From Abelmoschus esculentus (Eukaryota; Streptophyta; Magnoliopsida; Malvales; Malvaceae), in the NCBI GenBank assembly GCA_035048815.1, contig JAUCBN010000029.1:18096501-18160500 (forward strand): a DNA stretch of 64,000 nucleotides, given 5' to 3'. This document shows, piece after piece, positions 34,658 to 46,607 of this stretch. Positions within the stretch are counted from its first letter, which is position 1. Each line of letters starts with the position of its first letter. A model generated the notes under the pieces. The model was not told the origin of the DNA and searched no databases. It worked only from the letters and a program-made list of their open reading frames with translations. Made by a program: the position numbers and the translations under genes.

Positions 34658-34796
34658 CTATTGGAATCATAAACAAGCAATCTTCCTTCCATGCAAAGGA
34701 TAAAGAAAGGAAGTAGAAAGACATCTTTTTATGCAGGAAACAAAGCAACAATACTCAAAGCATAAAAGTACAAGGCATTCAAAGTAATCTTGGAGA

Positions 34797-36045
34797 TCAA
34801 TGATAGCCATTAGCCAACGTCTTCGTCGACTCGAACCTCGGTCCCTTGTCCGAAAATTTCGTGGTCGAATATAGCTTCAAGTAATCCCCGAAACGGTAGC
34901 CACTAGGGTACAATAATTTCGGAGCCGGAGAAATCACTGCATCACCGGCGGGGTTATAGAACGTAGCTATAGAGAGCCTGCTTCCGTGTTTCTCGGCCAT
35001 GACACGGTGCAACTTGCTCTTGTACCTCCCGTTGCTCAACACTTCGAGCTGGTCTCCCGTGTTGACGAAGATGGTGTTGTTCTTTGATGGCGGAATCCTT
35101 TGCCATTGCCCGTCTTTGAGGAATTCGAGGCCCGGGACTTGATGGTCCTGGAGCAACAAGATGATCCCACCTGCATCGGTGTGTTCTCGGAGACCTCTCA
35201 CGAGGTCCGGGTTAGGACATTGAGGGTATATCGCGACTTTCGTCCCGACGGATGGGCCTTTGGTGCCAGAGAAGGCATGCTTGATGTGGTTTTGATCCAA
35301 TCCTAGATTCTCACACATGAGCTCAGACAGAGTTTCCGCTAGTTTCAACAGTTGGGCTATGTACTCATCCATTATTTGACTGTACAAACATTATTGAGTC
35401 ACTTTCAAAGTGTTTACACTATACGTATATAACTGATTTAATCATAACAAGATAATAGTCAAAACTTCCTTCGATTCAAACTCGAATTGACTTGAACGTG
35501 ATCGATATTAAACCATTAGAGCAATTAACTTTCGATTATTCCAGTTCCAACGATTTTATGTTACTCGGACTCGAATATAAATGTTTAATACGAGTATCAA
35601 ACACAAATATTTCGAGAAACAAGGAGAGGATTGAACTCACCAGAGTTCCTCTGATATGTTTGGGATTTCATTGATATTGTTATTCGGACGATGCCATATG
35701 AAGTAAGTGGTTTCCCAGTCCTTGTCGGAAATGAATCCATTGGTGTTTAAGCTTTTAACCATCTCAGATTCATAGAACTCGTCTTTCAGATGCTCATCAT
35801 AGTGACTCGTCACCAACAGTTTCACCTTCTCCATCAACTCCTTGTCGATTCCATGGTTATCGATCTGCAGAAAATCGGACATTTTAGCATTTGAAATCGA
35901 TTATCGTAAAACGGACATGAAAGATTAAAGAGAAATGCATAACCTGAAAGCAACCCCATTTCTCACAAGCTTCGTTGAGAAGCACCATTGTTTCGCTCCT
36001 TTTCTCTCCATTGAGTGCAGCTAAATCTATCACAGGAAGCTCCAT
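34797..36045 (-). CDS. ACO: 1-aminocyclopropane-1-carboxylate oxidase (ethylene-forming enzyme)
   Basis: Three exons on the minus strand (36045-35944, 35864-35641, 35379-34797) join to 302 residues, close to the usual 310-320. It is a 2-oxoglutarate-fold Fe(II) oxygenase that converts ACC with ascorbate and O2 to ethylene, CO2 and cyanide, in the cytosol. Iron ligands are H175 and D177 (HTDAGG) and H233 (LHRV). The bicarbonate/ascorbate-contact pair R243 and S245 (SRLS) is present at canonical spacing. The N-terminus MELPVIDLAALNGEKR is typical. The codon split between exons 2 and 3 gives Cys where many relatives have a different residue (EELC-QIMDEY). It is somewhat diverged from the ripening-type ACOs. 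The GRWD1-ACO neighbourhood resembles the Arabidopsis chromosome 2 region with At2g19540 and ACO1 (At2g19590), from memory. Confidence 0.92.
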
Positions 36046-38855
36046 AACTAATCCCAAATGGTAAAGAGATGGGCAGCTTGGAAGCCTATTTATAGACTAT
36101 CAAGATGTTGTTTTTTAGTTTCAAGTTGTATAATTATTCCCTCTTTCCCCCTTTTCCTATGTTCTTTTCAAATCCATTTCTCTCTCTCTCTAAATTAGGT
36201 AAATATAATGTCATCACATATAGATTTGTTAATTTTGGTCGAATTCAGAAATCAGATTGAGTTAGATTTTTAATTCTCTAATTAAAAATCAACTTGAATT
36301 CAGAAATCAACAACATGATTACAAATAGATGTTTTATTCTCTAATTAAGTTAGATTTTTAATGAAAAAATTAAATTCAGATTGAGTCAGATTCGAGGTTA
36401 GGATGTAAAATATTTGACTTGAGATTAATTATATATATATTTTTAAATTTTTATGATATTTATAAATATATTCCTGTATCTTTATTTTTTATAATTTGAT
36501 TTTTAAAATTAAATTTTCTATTTATAATTTAGTCCCTAAAATTATAAATTTATAATTAAGTCTCCTAATTTTTTTAACAATTAAGTCTTAAAATTATTTT
36601 TTTTTATAATTTGGGTTGGGGTCGGGTTTAGTTTCTAATCGATTCGTTTTTTTTTAAAATATTCGTGTCGAGGATTGGGTTTAAAGTATTTATGTTTGTG
36701 TTGGGTTCGAGTGGATCAAAAACTCAACTCGTGCTCATCTCTAAACATGAACTTCTTCGATCTAAATCTAACCTAAAATGACCCAAAATATGAATTGATT
36801 TAACTCATAACAATTTAAATTTAAAATGATTCAAATTCAAATTTAACCCGAGTTGTTTCGGTTTACAATCTAAACTTGTTCGACTTGAACTTGAAATAAT
36901 TAAAACCTAGAACAATTGAATACCAATCGACCTAAATTTAAAATCGACTTAAATTGAAATGACTCGAATATTTTAAAATTTTAATTGATTTGCTATATAT
37001 AAGCGATATAAAATACTTAAGAGTTCAAATTTATTTCTATCACTCTAAGTTAATTTTAACCTAAAATGATTTAGAATACGAACTGACTTAACTTGAAACC
37101 ATTTAAACATAAAATATTTAAATTTAAACTTGACCTATTTTTTTTTTGTTTACGATATAAACTTGTTCAACTTGAACTCGAAATAACCTAAACAAACTTG
37201 AGTTTCAAAGATGAAACCGAAACAATTTAAACACAGAATAACTAAATTTCAAAACGACTTAAACTTGAAATTAACTCGAACCAAATGACTCAATGGTTTT
37301 AATATCTAAATTGACCCGATTATAATTGATCGAAAAAAAACACTTAAACCTCAAATTCAAAATAACTTAAAATCAATTCGAGTCAGAGATTATAAAATCG
37401 AAGTGATTTTAAAATATTTAAAATCCAAACCGACTTAATCCGGCCTAAAATCAAACAAATTTTTAGAATTGAGTGGTCTAATTAAAAATTAAAATTATTG
37501 AGTCCAAGTTCAATTAACTTTAGCAGCATGGGAGTGAGTGTGAAGGAATCATGTTTTCCTTTTTTTCCTTTCATTTTCCTAAGAAACAAAAGGAAAATCC
37601 AGTTTCCCTGATTCACATCATGTGGACTTTGCTCCCTTGAGCATGTTTATATTAATACTCTATTGTTTTAATACATCCCCTTTGGTTGGAAATCTAACAG
37701 CGGAATCGCCTGTTTTCTTACATTCAACAAAACTAGGGGTGGACAGGGGACACCAACTCATTGCTTTCCAAACATCCAATCATAAACATGTAAATAATTA
37801 AAAAAATGACCAATCTAATAGAATCATTATATAAATATATAATATTTTAAAGAAATAGGATCTAATTACGTATTATAAATTTTATGTTTTTAAGATCATT
37901 GGATGACTGAAACGGATAACTCAGATTAATAGTCAGCTATATGAAGATTATCACTTGAGAAAAAAAACATGGATCTAAATCATCCGTTTTAGTCATCTAA
38001 CGATCCTATAAACGTGTAAAACTTTGAGTGATTGTCTAGTCATAACGAAAACGTGTTTTCCGAACTATCTCATTTATTGATTATCGGACTGATGGACTAT
38101 AACAAGGAGTGTGGTAAGCAGTCGAAGAATGTGTTAAGATAATGCAATATAGAAATTTTTAAATATGAATGAAAAATTTTATTAAATTATTTTAAATTAT
38201 GATCAAATTAATAGAATGTGTAAATTTTGAGACTAAAATTTTTATTATATAAAATAATTATTTTAATTTTAATGATATAATGACTTATTACAAAAATTTA
38301 ATAAATTTATTTATTTTTAAACTTATAATTAAATGACTGAATTATTATTTTTTAAAAGGATAAGTTATACGTTGAACAACACTGAACATTGTTACCGTTG
38401 ATACCATTAAAATAATTTATAAATATTAAAAATCTCAAGGACTTCATATATAATCAATTTCATTAAAAATTTGTTTTAAATAATTTATAATTATGTATTA
38501 AATTTTTAAAATTTTAATTCTTATTAATTAATTTAATAATATTTAATATTTTTTACCATTTATAATATTTAACGATATTTGATGTATATTGCAAAATTTT
38601 ATTTTAAATTTGTTTCTAACCTTCTCTATATAAAATTAGAAACAACCCAAATGAAACGCTGTACATAGATATAGGTAGGAATTCTAACCATGGGCGGTTC
38701 TGGGTTTCTGCCCTACACATGGAAGAATTTATCATTTTGCTAGGGTCCTAGTATTATCACACTGTTGCTTTATTAAAGCATATTTATATATATTTTTTAG
38801 AAAAATTATCTAACGAATCCTGTTTATTATTGATACTATTATTAAACTGTCAAAT
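36046..38855. other. ACO promoter and repeat-rich spacer
   Basis: The ACO promoter is the first few hundred bases; a (TC)n tract lies at 36177-36191. Positions 36360-36730 contain a repeat with GTCGGGTTTAGTTTC and TCAACTCGTGCTCATCTCTAA, related to blocks at 16690 and 18855. From 36730 to 37480 there is a long degenerate array of words such as AACTTGAAATAAC, TTAACTCATAAC and GACTCGAA (separate entry). No gene is supported. Confidence 0.4.
36730..37480. repeat. Degenerate long-period repeat rich in ACTCGAA / ACTTGAAAT words
   Basis: Phrases like GATTTAAAAT, AACTTGTTCGACTTGAACTTG and GAAATAACCTAAAC recur at irregular 30-60 bp spacing across 750 bp (for example near 36868 and 37148). They look like the expanded interior of an inverted-repeat element of the TCGAGT family. 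There is no open frame. Confidence 0.45.
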
Positions 38856-38864
38856 GATAGACGA

Positions 38865-39107
38865 TAATAAAAGTCTCATGCCTCTTTATTATGCTTTCAT
38901 TCATGTTTTCAGTTAAAAATTTATAACAAAATTAAATTTTAAACACTAACCCTATTTTTTTATATCTTAAACCTTAAATCTTGCATTAAAAAAATACACT
39001 CTATCCATAATTCCTTAAACCTTAACCTTAAATCCTGTACCCTAAACCTTTAATTTAAAACGGAGACATAAAAGGAGATATGAGAAAGAGGTAGATGATT
39101 TGTACCC
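38865..39107 (-). mobile_element. MITE copy M3
   Basis: A 243-bp element of the same family as M1/M2 (interior CTAACCCTAT, CCTTAAACCTTAACC, CCCTAAACCTTTAATTTAAAACGG; right end GTAGATGATTTGTACCC). It is flanked by GATAGACGA (38856-38864) and GATAGACAA (39108-39116), 9-bp words with one mismatch, again a Mutator-length duplication. Confidence 0.75.
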
Positions 39108-39189
39108 GATAGACAACTATCACAAACATAAACTATAATTGTTATAAAAACATACGAAAAACATACCTTAAAAGCAGACGTGGTAAGGA

Positions 39190-39320
39190 TTTGGTAAACA
39201 AAAATGAAATCATATTATAAGTCTAAACCATAACCGAATTTTAAACCTTAAATCTTAAATTCTTTAATTTGAAATGGAGACAGGAAAAATGAGAAATATA
39301 TGTCTACAACGGTAAGTGAC
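39190..39320 (-). mobile_element. Truncated MITE copy (M-family)
   Basis: TTTTAAACCTTAAATCTTAAATTC, then TTAATTTGAAATGGAGACAGG, matches the right half of M3 with the middle deleted. The terminal repeats are degraded. Confidence 0.45.
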
Positions 39321-39560
39321 CTAAGTATAAGATGAGAATTTTCACTTAATTGATTTAGAGTTGAACGATTTATTTTATAAATATATTATTTTATTTAAAT
39401 TAAAATCTAATAAAAATACTATATTATACTCGAATAAAATTAAAAAATTAAAAATATGATATTTTTGCTTATGTGACAGAATATTGAAAGAACTGTATGA
39501 GTTGGACATAATGAAACTGGATGAAATCCGAAAGCCCAAAACTGAAACCCACCCCCTCTA

Positions 39561-39612
39561 AAACCCTAAATTAAGATTTCCCTGACTAGAACTTTTAGGA
39601 AAACTAGGGTTT
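39561..39612 (+). promoter_or_regulatory. Paired telo-boxes upstream of the 39.7-kb gene
   Basis: AAACCCTAA at 39561-39569 and the reverse-complement form CTAGGGTTT at 39604-39612 lie 74-125 bp before the ATG. This spacing is usual for growth-regulated plant genes. Confidence 0.5.
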
Positions 39613-39685
39613 AGCTCCAGCAACCTTTCTTTAGATATCATACCCTCTAAATTCCTCAAATTCCAGCTGTTTTTTAGCTAACGCC

Positions 39686-42193
39686 ATGGCTTTATCTCTG
39701 AAAACATCCATGAATTCCCAAAAACCCAACTTTTTGATAGGTGAAAACTACCAAATTTCTCTAAAACAATCCATGGAAGACCTTCTAGCTGAAACCCAGA
39801 AAGAAACCCCGAATTTCTCTGGCTTCATTGACAAATTCCACGATTTGATTCAAGCAAAGGTTGACCCACCTCTGGAATCAATTTGGGTGTACTCTGCTTT
39901 ATCGTTTCGAAGCCATAGTTTCGCAAAGGAAGATCCTTTGAGTCGATTATCCACCATAAACGATCTCTTTCAGTTAGTTTCTTCGTGTTCAAGTCCCTGC
40001 AATTCTTCCAAAAGCATAGCATTGCTTGCACCCATTGTTTTCGAGGTTTACAAATTAGTTGTGGAAGTACTAGGAAAGGACTCTGGTTCAAAGGGAGAGA
40101 AGAAAGTGAATAAAAAGATTAAGGCTTTAGTTGAAGTGATGATTGGTTATATAAGCATGTGTTGTTGTAAGGGTTTCAGTGAGGAGAGTGAAGCTATTGA
40201 TGTGGATTTGGTAATTCCGGTTGAGGATTTAGCTTCTATTTGGATAGACAAAAATGTAACTTTACAATCTTTTTTGCCACTAGTGAGTAATGAGGTTTGT
40301 GGATTGATTAGTGAAAGAGGGTTTGATGTGAACTACTTGGCTGGTGTGCTTATGGTGGAGACATTTTTGTTGAAAATTTGCTTGGATATAAGGATTGGGA
40401 CTGAATTCATGGTGGTGTTGGAGAATGAGCTGAGAAGTTGGGCTGTTGCTTCAATTTCCAGCTTTCAAAACTTCTATTTCTTTGGTTAGTGCTGTATACT
40501 ATTTGTCTAGATTCAGATTTTTATCATCCATTTGTGCCAAATTGTGTAAAATTGGCTAAATCATAGGCTTATATCTGTACTTTTGTTCATCTTCTACTTT
40601 GGTATATTTGGTTGCACTTTCCTTCAATTCATATGAATAAAATTGAGGCGTCCAATTTTGTGCCTGTCTCAGTATATAATTGTGTTTTGCATTGTTTTCT
40701 AGACTGGAATATTACCATTTTTTCGTATTTGTAATCCATATTTTTTTGCTATACTTACCATCTAGTTATTACTTTGTGATGATCAGAAATGCTTATGAGG
40801 ATGTTACTGCAGCCGGCTTTGCCAGTGACTGCCTTTATGGTCAGTTTTCTTTGTTCGAATATTTTAAATTCATTTCATCTCTTCCTCCCGCTTTTAGTAT
40901 GTTTCGTGCTTTATATCAAGTTTTGTGCTAAAGAAGTTAGGTTTGTATGGGTTGTGTGGTGGTTCTATGTTAACAGTTATCCAGTCTTTGCATTAGTTTT
41001 TAATACCAAATGGTAGGCATTAAGTGGGGACAAGGCATATGAAGTATTATTAGTTGTTCGATAATAGAACTCTGTCCAAGTCTTCATGCTCGTTTTCGTC
41101 TTTGTAGCTCTTGTGCATTATGTACTTGAATTATGTCATGCTTAGAGTACTAAGCTTGTTGGTCAAACATTAATCTAATTAAGGAAAATAAGCATTGATT
41201 TGTTGATGGTTATTTAAACCGAAGAGACACACGGTTGTGCAGGGACCGGAAGATTTAATTTTGCTGAGAAGTATTCTATACGATGCTATTATTTTGGTGG
41301 AGTACTCCTTCCTCAAGCCCGAGACAATTCACCTACCAACTGAGCATGTAAAAAGTATTGCCATTACAAGATTGGTTGTCACACTTGAGGCCATTGAGTT
41401 ATTCAGGTAGAAATAAATGTTGTAATTCATATAGTCAATCCTGCTCTGTATTTATATCCCTGTCCACTTTGTTGCAGAAAAAACGGGGATCAAAAAAGAG
41501 CAACTCGCTATACGAGTGCCTTCTCGAATTCCCATTTACCTTCTCAAATAACCAAATGGATCTCGAGCCTGAACGGTATGTTTGAAAAAGCCGGAGGAAT
41601 AAGTGGATCCTCTCCCAAAGCTCTTATAAGTGAGTAACCCCATTAGTCTTTCTTAATATACAGAACAACCATGTCTTTTTAAGCTTTGCAATATATTTGA
41701 CTGTTTACTTCGATGTTTTATTGCTATTTACCTAAAACGCCCAGAGTCGCTACTGAAGCTCGAGAAACAAGGGATAAAGCTGTTCAATGATAACGTGTTG
41801 AAATACCATGCTAGATCGCTCGTTGATGATTCCATGGAAGTTGACGAGCAATTGGTATTGAAGGTAGAGGAGAAGAAGCTCGAGGACGATGAACCTTTGT
41901 TTTACCTTGATGGAGAAGGAGGAGAAGAAAATGAAATGAAGAACGAATCTATGACAGCGGTATATGTGGCTGCTGCCCGTTCGATGAGGCCGATAGATAA
42001 CTCGAGGGAGAAAAGGAAAGGAAGTGGGGGCGAAGAGAAAGAGAAGATTAAGTATTTTAAGTATGCTCTTCCAAACAAATCTAAAGCTACTACTAAAGAG
42101 GTCTCGGTTGGAGGCTCGGGTTCGGACTCAGATTCGGGTGCCTCGGAGGATGATTCGAGCAGTGACAGTGAAGTTGAGAACCCTGTCAAGTAG
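39686..42193 (+). CDS. Plant protein of unknown function with acidic serine-rich tail (538 aa)
   Basis: Five exons (39686-40484, 40787-40839, 41243-41406, 41478-41629, 41745-42193) join in frame to 538 residues. I cannot name the family. The N-terminal 270 residues look all-helical (KQSMEDLLAET, FIDKFHDLIQAK, LVEVMIGYISM), in the manner of a HEAT/ARM-like scaffold. The middle (ILYDAIILVEYSFLKPE ... ITRLVVTLEAIEL) is also helical. The C-terminus is hydrophilic, with an acidic stretch (EEKKLEDDEPLF, GEGGEENEM), a basic patch (REKRKGSG...EKEKIKYFKY) and a tail of SDSDSG/SEDDSSSDSE, a typical casein-kinase-2 substrate pattern of nuclear or nucleolar proteins. The telo-boxes upstream agree with a nucleolar or growth-linked role, which remains inference. 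Confidence 0.85.
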
Positions 42194-43945
42194 GAGGATG
42201 GTATATGCCAATGAGTATTTTCGAAGCTTAGAAATCAAGTTTTTTTTTTCTCTCTTTTACATCAAGAACATTCCCGAACCATGATTTCATATTTTTGAAG
42301 TCAACTTTGAAATATTAAAATATATTTTTTATTTGAAATAGAAAGATAAAAAAAAGAGAAAATATTAGAATCTAAGCAGTGGATTTTATGACAGAATAAA
42401 TTATTCATTTTTGATGATCCAAATTCGAACAACGTTAATTATAACGGATAATGACATTTGTGAGTTGTGACTCAGTGATTGATATTTTTTTTTTCAGTTA
42501 ACGATGATTATTTGTTTTAGGGTATACTCTTAATCATTGGACATTAATTGTTCAATTATTATGTTGGTATTACTGATGTTCGAACTCATGACCTTTAAGA
42601 ACAATAACCGTTCTTTCAACTATTGAGGCTAGATGACTCGTGCATTGATATATTATTCTTAAAGTTGGTGTTATTATAGATTTTTTATTGATTTGTATTT
42701 GAATTGAGGGGTAAAAGAAAAAAAATAGTTTTAGGGTACGGAGGATTAGGTTTATAAGCTTAAAATTTAGAGTTTATGGTTAGAATTTAAAGTTCAGGGA
42801 TAGAATTTAGGGTTTATAGGGTATAATGATATGGTTAGAGATGTTTAGTTCACGAAATATAAGGTTACCTTTGAGAATAGAATTACTGAAATATAATATT
42901 ATTAGATATATTACCAATAATATTACATTACCTTATTTGAGTTATTTAGAAGAAATATAAGGTTGTACTGTTTCTTTAGAGAATATATGATTAATTGAAA
43001 GTAAACTTTTTCCATTTATCCTTATGAAATATTTTTTTAACAAACTAAATTTTCAATTATTAAATTAAAAATATTTATATAATTATTTTTTTTATATTAT
43101 CTAAATTTTGTAAAAAAGTTATATTTATAATATAATTAATATATTAAATTATATTTTAAAAAATATTTATATATTTTTATTCTCTTTTATTTTTTTAATA
43201 ACAAAATATTAAACATTTAATAAGTAGATTTTTAAAATTAATTATCATAAATATAATATTAATATAAATATATTATAAAAGATTATAATATTATTGAATA
43301 TATACAACATTATTTATATATTAAAATAATATTAAATAAAAATATTTAGTAAATTGTATCATAAATAATCAATTACCTAATTAAAAATATTATAAAGATC
43401 AATATAAAGATAATATATTATTATAAGGATAAATTAATCTAAATGAAAATGAATTATATTAGGAAATTTCTACGATGGGCGTCAAACACTGCTGAATACT
43501 GTTAACGATGAACATCGTTGAACATTATTAAACTAATTATATAAATTAAAGGTGTTTATTGTTTATAAAATTAATTATTTAGAGTAAAATAAAAATATTT
43601 AGTATTATTGTAAAAAAGATATTTTTAAGTAGATAAAAGGCATAAAGATAATTTTAACTCTTAACGTTTATAATTTTATCATTTTAGCTCTTATTCATTT
43701 TTTGAGATAAATTTAGCCCTTAACCTATATCTTTTTGACAAATAGCTTATTTTTTAACTAGTACGATGACTAGACCGTTAAAAATTTAACGATGATGACA
43801 TACCCTATGTATATGATAATATATTTTAAATGACATGACATCTAATCTATCAAATACATATATATGAAATATAATTTTATTCTAATATAAAATATAAAAC
43901 AATTAAAATTCAAATAAAATATTAAAAATTAATTAGTTCTAAAAT

Positions 43946-44009
43946 AAAAGGCTACTAAACATTCCTAACCTTTATCGTAGTTAGGCTTCAGAACGTTTAG
44001 TAGCCTTTT
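43946..44009. repeat. Perfect 15-bp inverted repeat forming a nested hairpin
   Basis: AAAAGGCTACTAAAC (43946-43960) pairs exactly with GTTTAGTAGCCTTTT (43995-44009). Inside the loop CCTAAC (43964-43969) pairs with GTTAGG (43979-43984). Together they give a strong 64-nt stem-loop in otherwise AT-rich DNA. Confidence 0.7.
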
Positions 44010-44325
44010 AATTGGTCATAATAAGTATATTTCATTAATCTGTTAATTGTCCAACAATAAAGTGATCGTATTTATCGAATTATATATATGTTTGCTATCA
44101 AGCAGATGGACAATGTCATGTAGTGTGACATGGTCGGAGAATGTGTTAAGAGGGTGCAATGTTAATTTTTTCAAATAAGAAAGATTAAATTTGTTCATTG
44201 AGATTAAATTTATTATTATATCCGATCATGTTTTTATTTTAACAAAAAAGACATATGTTTATAAAAAATTTAATTGAGTGATTAGATTATTAATTTACAA
44301 GAAAATTACATATTTGTTATAATCA

Positions 44326-44812
44326 GGGGTGATCATTCGATCGAGTCGAATCGAGTAAAAAAATGAGTTATTCGAGTTGACGAGTCTAATTTTATCATTC
44401 AAATTTTCATTCAATTTTTTTTAGTCGAGTTGAGTTTCGAGTTCTTATAAAGATTTAATTGTAATTATTTATTTTGTTATAATAAGATTTGATTATAATT
44501 TAAATAACTTTCACTAATCATATAAGTTATGTATATACATGTATTTCTTCATGTGTAGCAATACTTCTTCATATTTTTATATATCAATATATATTATAAA
44601 AATTAAGGGCTCATCTTGAACTTAAAAATAAATCTTCTAATTGCTAAAAAATTTCGAGCTATTAAAATTTCTGTTTTACAACTCAAACTTGATTTGAATT
44701 TTTTCAAGTTATTTGAATTTATGAAATTTTTAGTCGATTCAAAACGAGTCGAATATTTTTGTCTCGAGTCAAGTTATTTGTTTTTTCGTGTCGAGTTTTG
44801 GTCACCCATAGT
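44326..44812. mobile_element. MITE-like element with GGGTGA termini
   Basis: The left end GGGTGATCATTCGATCGAG and the right end GTCGAGTTTTGGTCACCC are inverted copies. Subterminal TCGAGTCGAATCGAGT words recur on both sides (for example near 44345 and 44740). Related sequence starts appear at 27170, 32765 and 54057. I could not define a target duplication. Confidence 0.5.
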
Positions 44813-46607
44813 TATAAGTCTATAATTGAGTGATATGTGATGTATTTACCCTTTAATTAATTAGGCCACGTGATGATCGAATGATCCCTTTTTAGTAATC
44901 GTCGTCATAAAATGGAAAAACTATTATATAGATTAGTTCTATCACGTCATCCGTCGTCTTTATTCACAATAAAAAGTTGTCAACTAATTTTTATATTTTT
45001 CATGTCATTTTTTTTAGAGTGAATTTTCACTCTTTATCGCCAATAGTAAGTGGTTAGATAAAGATTAATTAAGAAAAAAATAACATAAAAAATAAAAATT
45101 AATTAACTACTTTTTAATAAATATAAACCATAAATAACGATAAAATCGATTCATAGAATAATTTTTCCATAAAATAATTATATCATAAAATACCATGATT
45201 ATTTTTTGATTAAAAATGAGTTACAATCAGATTTAATCAACAAATGCTTCAATGGAATTATAAAACAAACAATACATGATAACTATGATTGGATTAATGA
45301 TTATGCATGCTAAGAGGAATAATATGTTCTATTGCTTGGAACATAAAATTTGAGTGGGGCCTTTAATCATTGGATCAAGGGTTTGATATTTAATTATAGA
45401 TATAAAACATATAATTTAAACGATGAGAGGATTAGTCATTATTGTTAATAGTAAAAATATTCAAAAACGATCGTTCCTTAAAAAATTAAAATTTATATAG
45501 TTTTAATATATATTATTAAAATAATATATTTTTTATCTCTTTAATATTTTAGAATTTTTTTTATAATTTTAATATATTATTAAATGCATTAGCTAGATCT
45601 TTTGAGTGGGACCATAATCTTTTGAGTGCTTCCTAACTTTGTTTGCAAATCATAATGTTAATCTTCGTTAAATTGGGATCTTTGTCACGTCATGCCAACA
45701 TAACGTATATGATTAAATATTTAGAAAAGAAGAGTCCAAACTAAAGAAATTAAATTAAATATTTATAAAAAATATAAATATATGATTATATGTATACATA
45801 TAATAATTATCTAAAATTAAAAATATAAAAAATATATTTTTAGGTAAAAAATAAAAATATTTGAATTTTTAAATTATTATATTTATTTTTCTGTTGCTCA
45901 ATAAAATGATATAATGATATTTTTTTTTTCTGTTGTTCAATAGAGTATTATAATAAAGTTGGAAGTCAACCATGTGACTAAGGGGTTAATCATAATGATT
46001 TGATTAAATATATTTTTAGTCATTTAATTAATCAAAATTGTGTAGTTTTAATGATTAGACTAATTAATTTATAAATTATAACGATTATATTAGTTAACAA
46101 TTTGTACACTCCTAATTATAACCTTAATCTCTAAAATTCAAAATTTCATTTTACCGTTTAAATATATAAATAAAGTTAATATTTATTTTGATTATCAAAT
46201 TTCTAATTATTATAAAATAATCACTAAACTATCAATTTTATTATAAAATGTTCGCAGGACCCTAATGTCGTTAAGCAAGATGAGATGACAGTTTGGATAA
46301 ATTATTTAATATCATAATTGCTGTTGTATATTTATTCATTTGATCAATTGATCATAATTAAAAATATCAGTAAATTTAAACTAATTATTTACGAATTCTA
46401 TCAACTAAATCTTAATTTTATTTAAAATAAATTAATATTTTTATTATATTATTAGTAATTATTAAATATATAATAATATTGTTAATTGTTTATATACTTA
46501 GAATATAATATAAATATTTTTAAATGTATTAAACTATTAAAAGTTAAATATATTAAATAATGTATATTTTTAATAGATTAGATTAATCTTATAATAAATT
46601 TATGTAG

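Larger units (their letters stand above)
42194..46607. other. Large AT-rich spacer with small repeats
   Basis: No gene is supported. A weak, decayed M-family MITE lies at about 42700-42850 (words TTTAGGGTACGGAGG, TTTAGAGTTTATGG, AATTTAGGGTTTATAGGG). Separate entries cover a hairpin at 43946 and a TCGAGT-type MITE at 44326. Positions 44930-45130 carry an AGTGAATTTTCACTCT palindrome with inverted flanks, related to the foldback at 51.3 kb. The first 100 bp are probably 3' UTR of the preceding gene. Confidence 0.4.
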
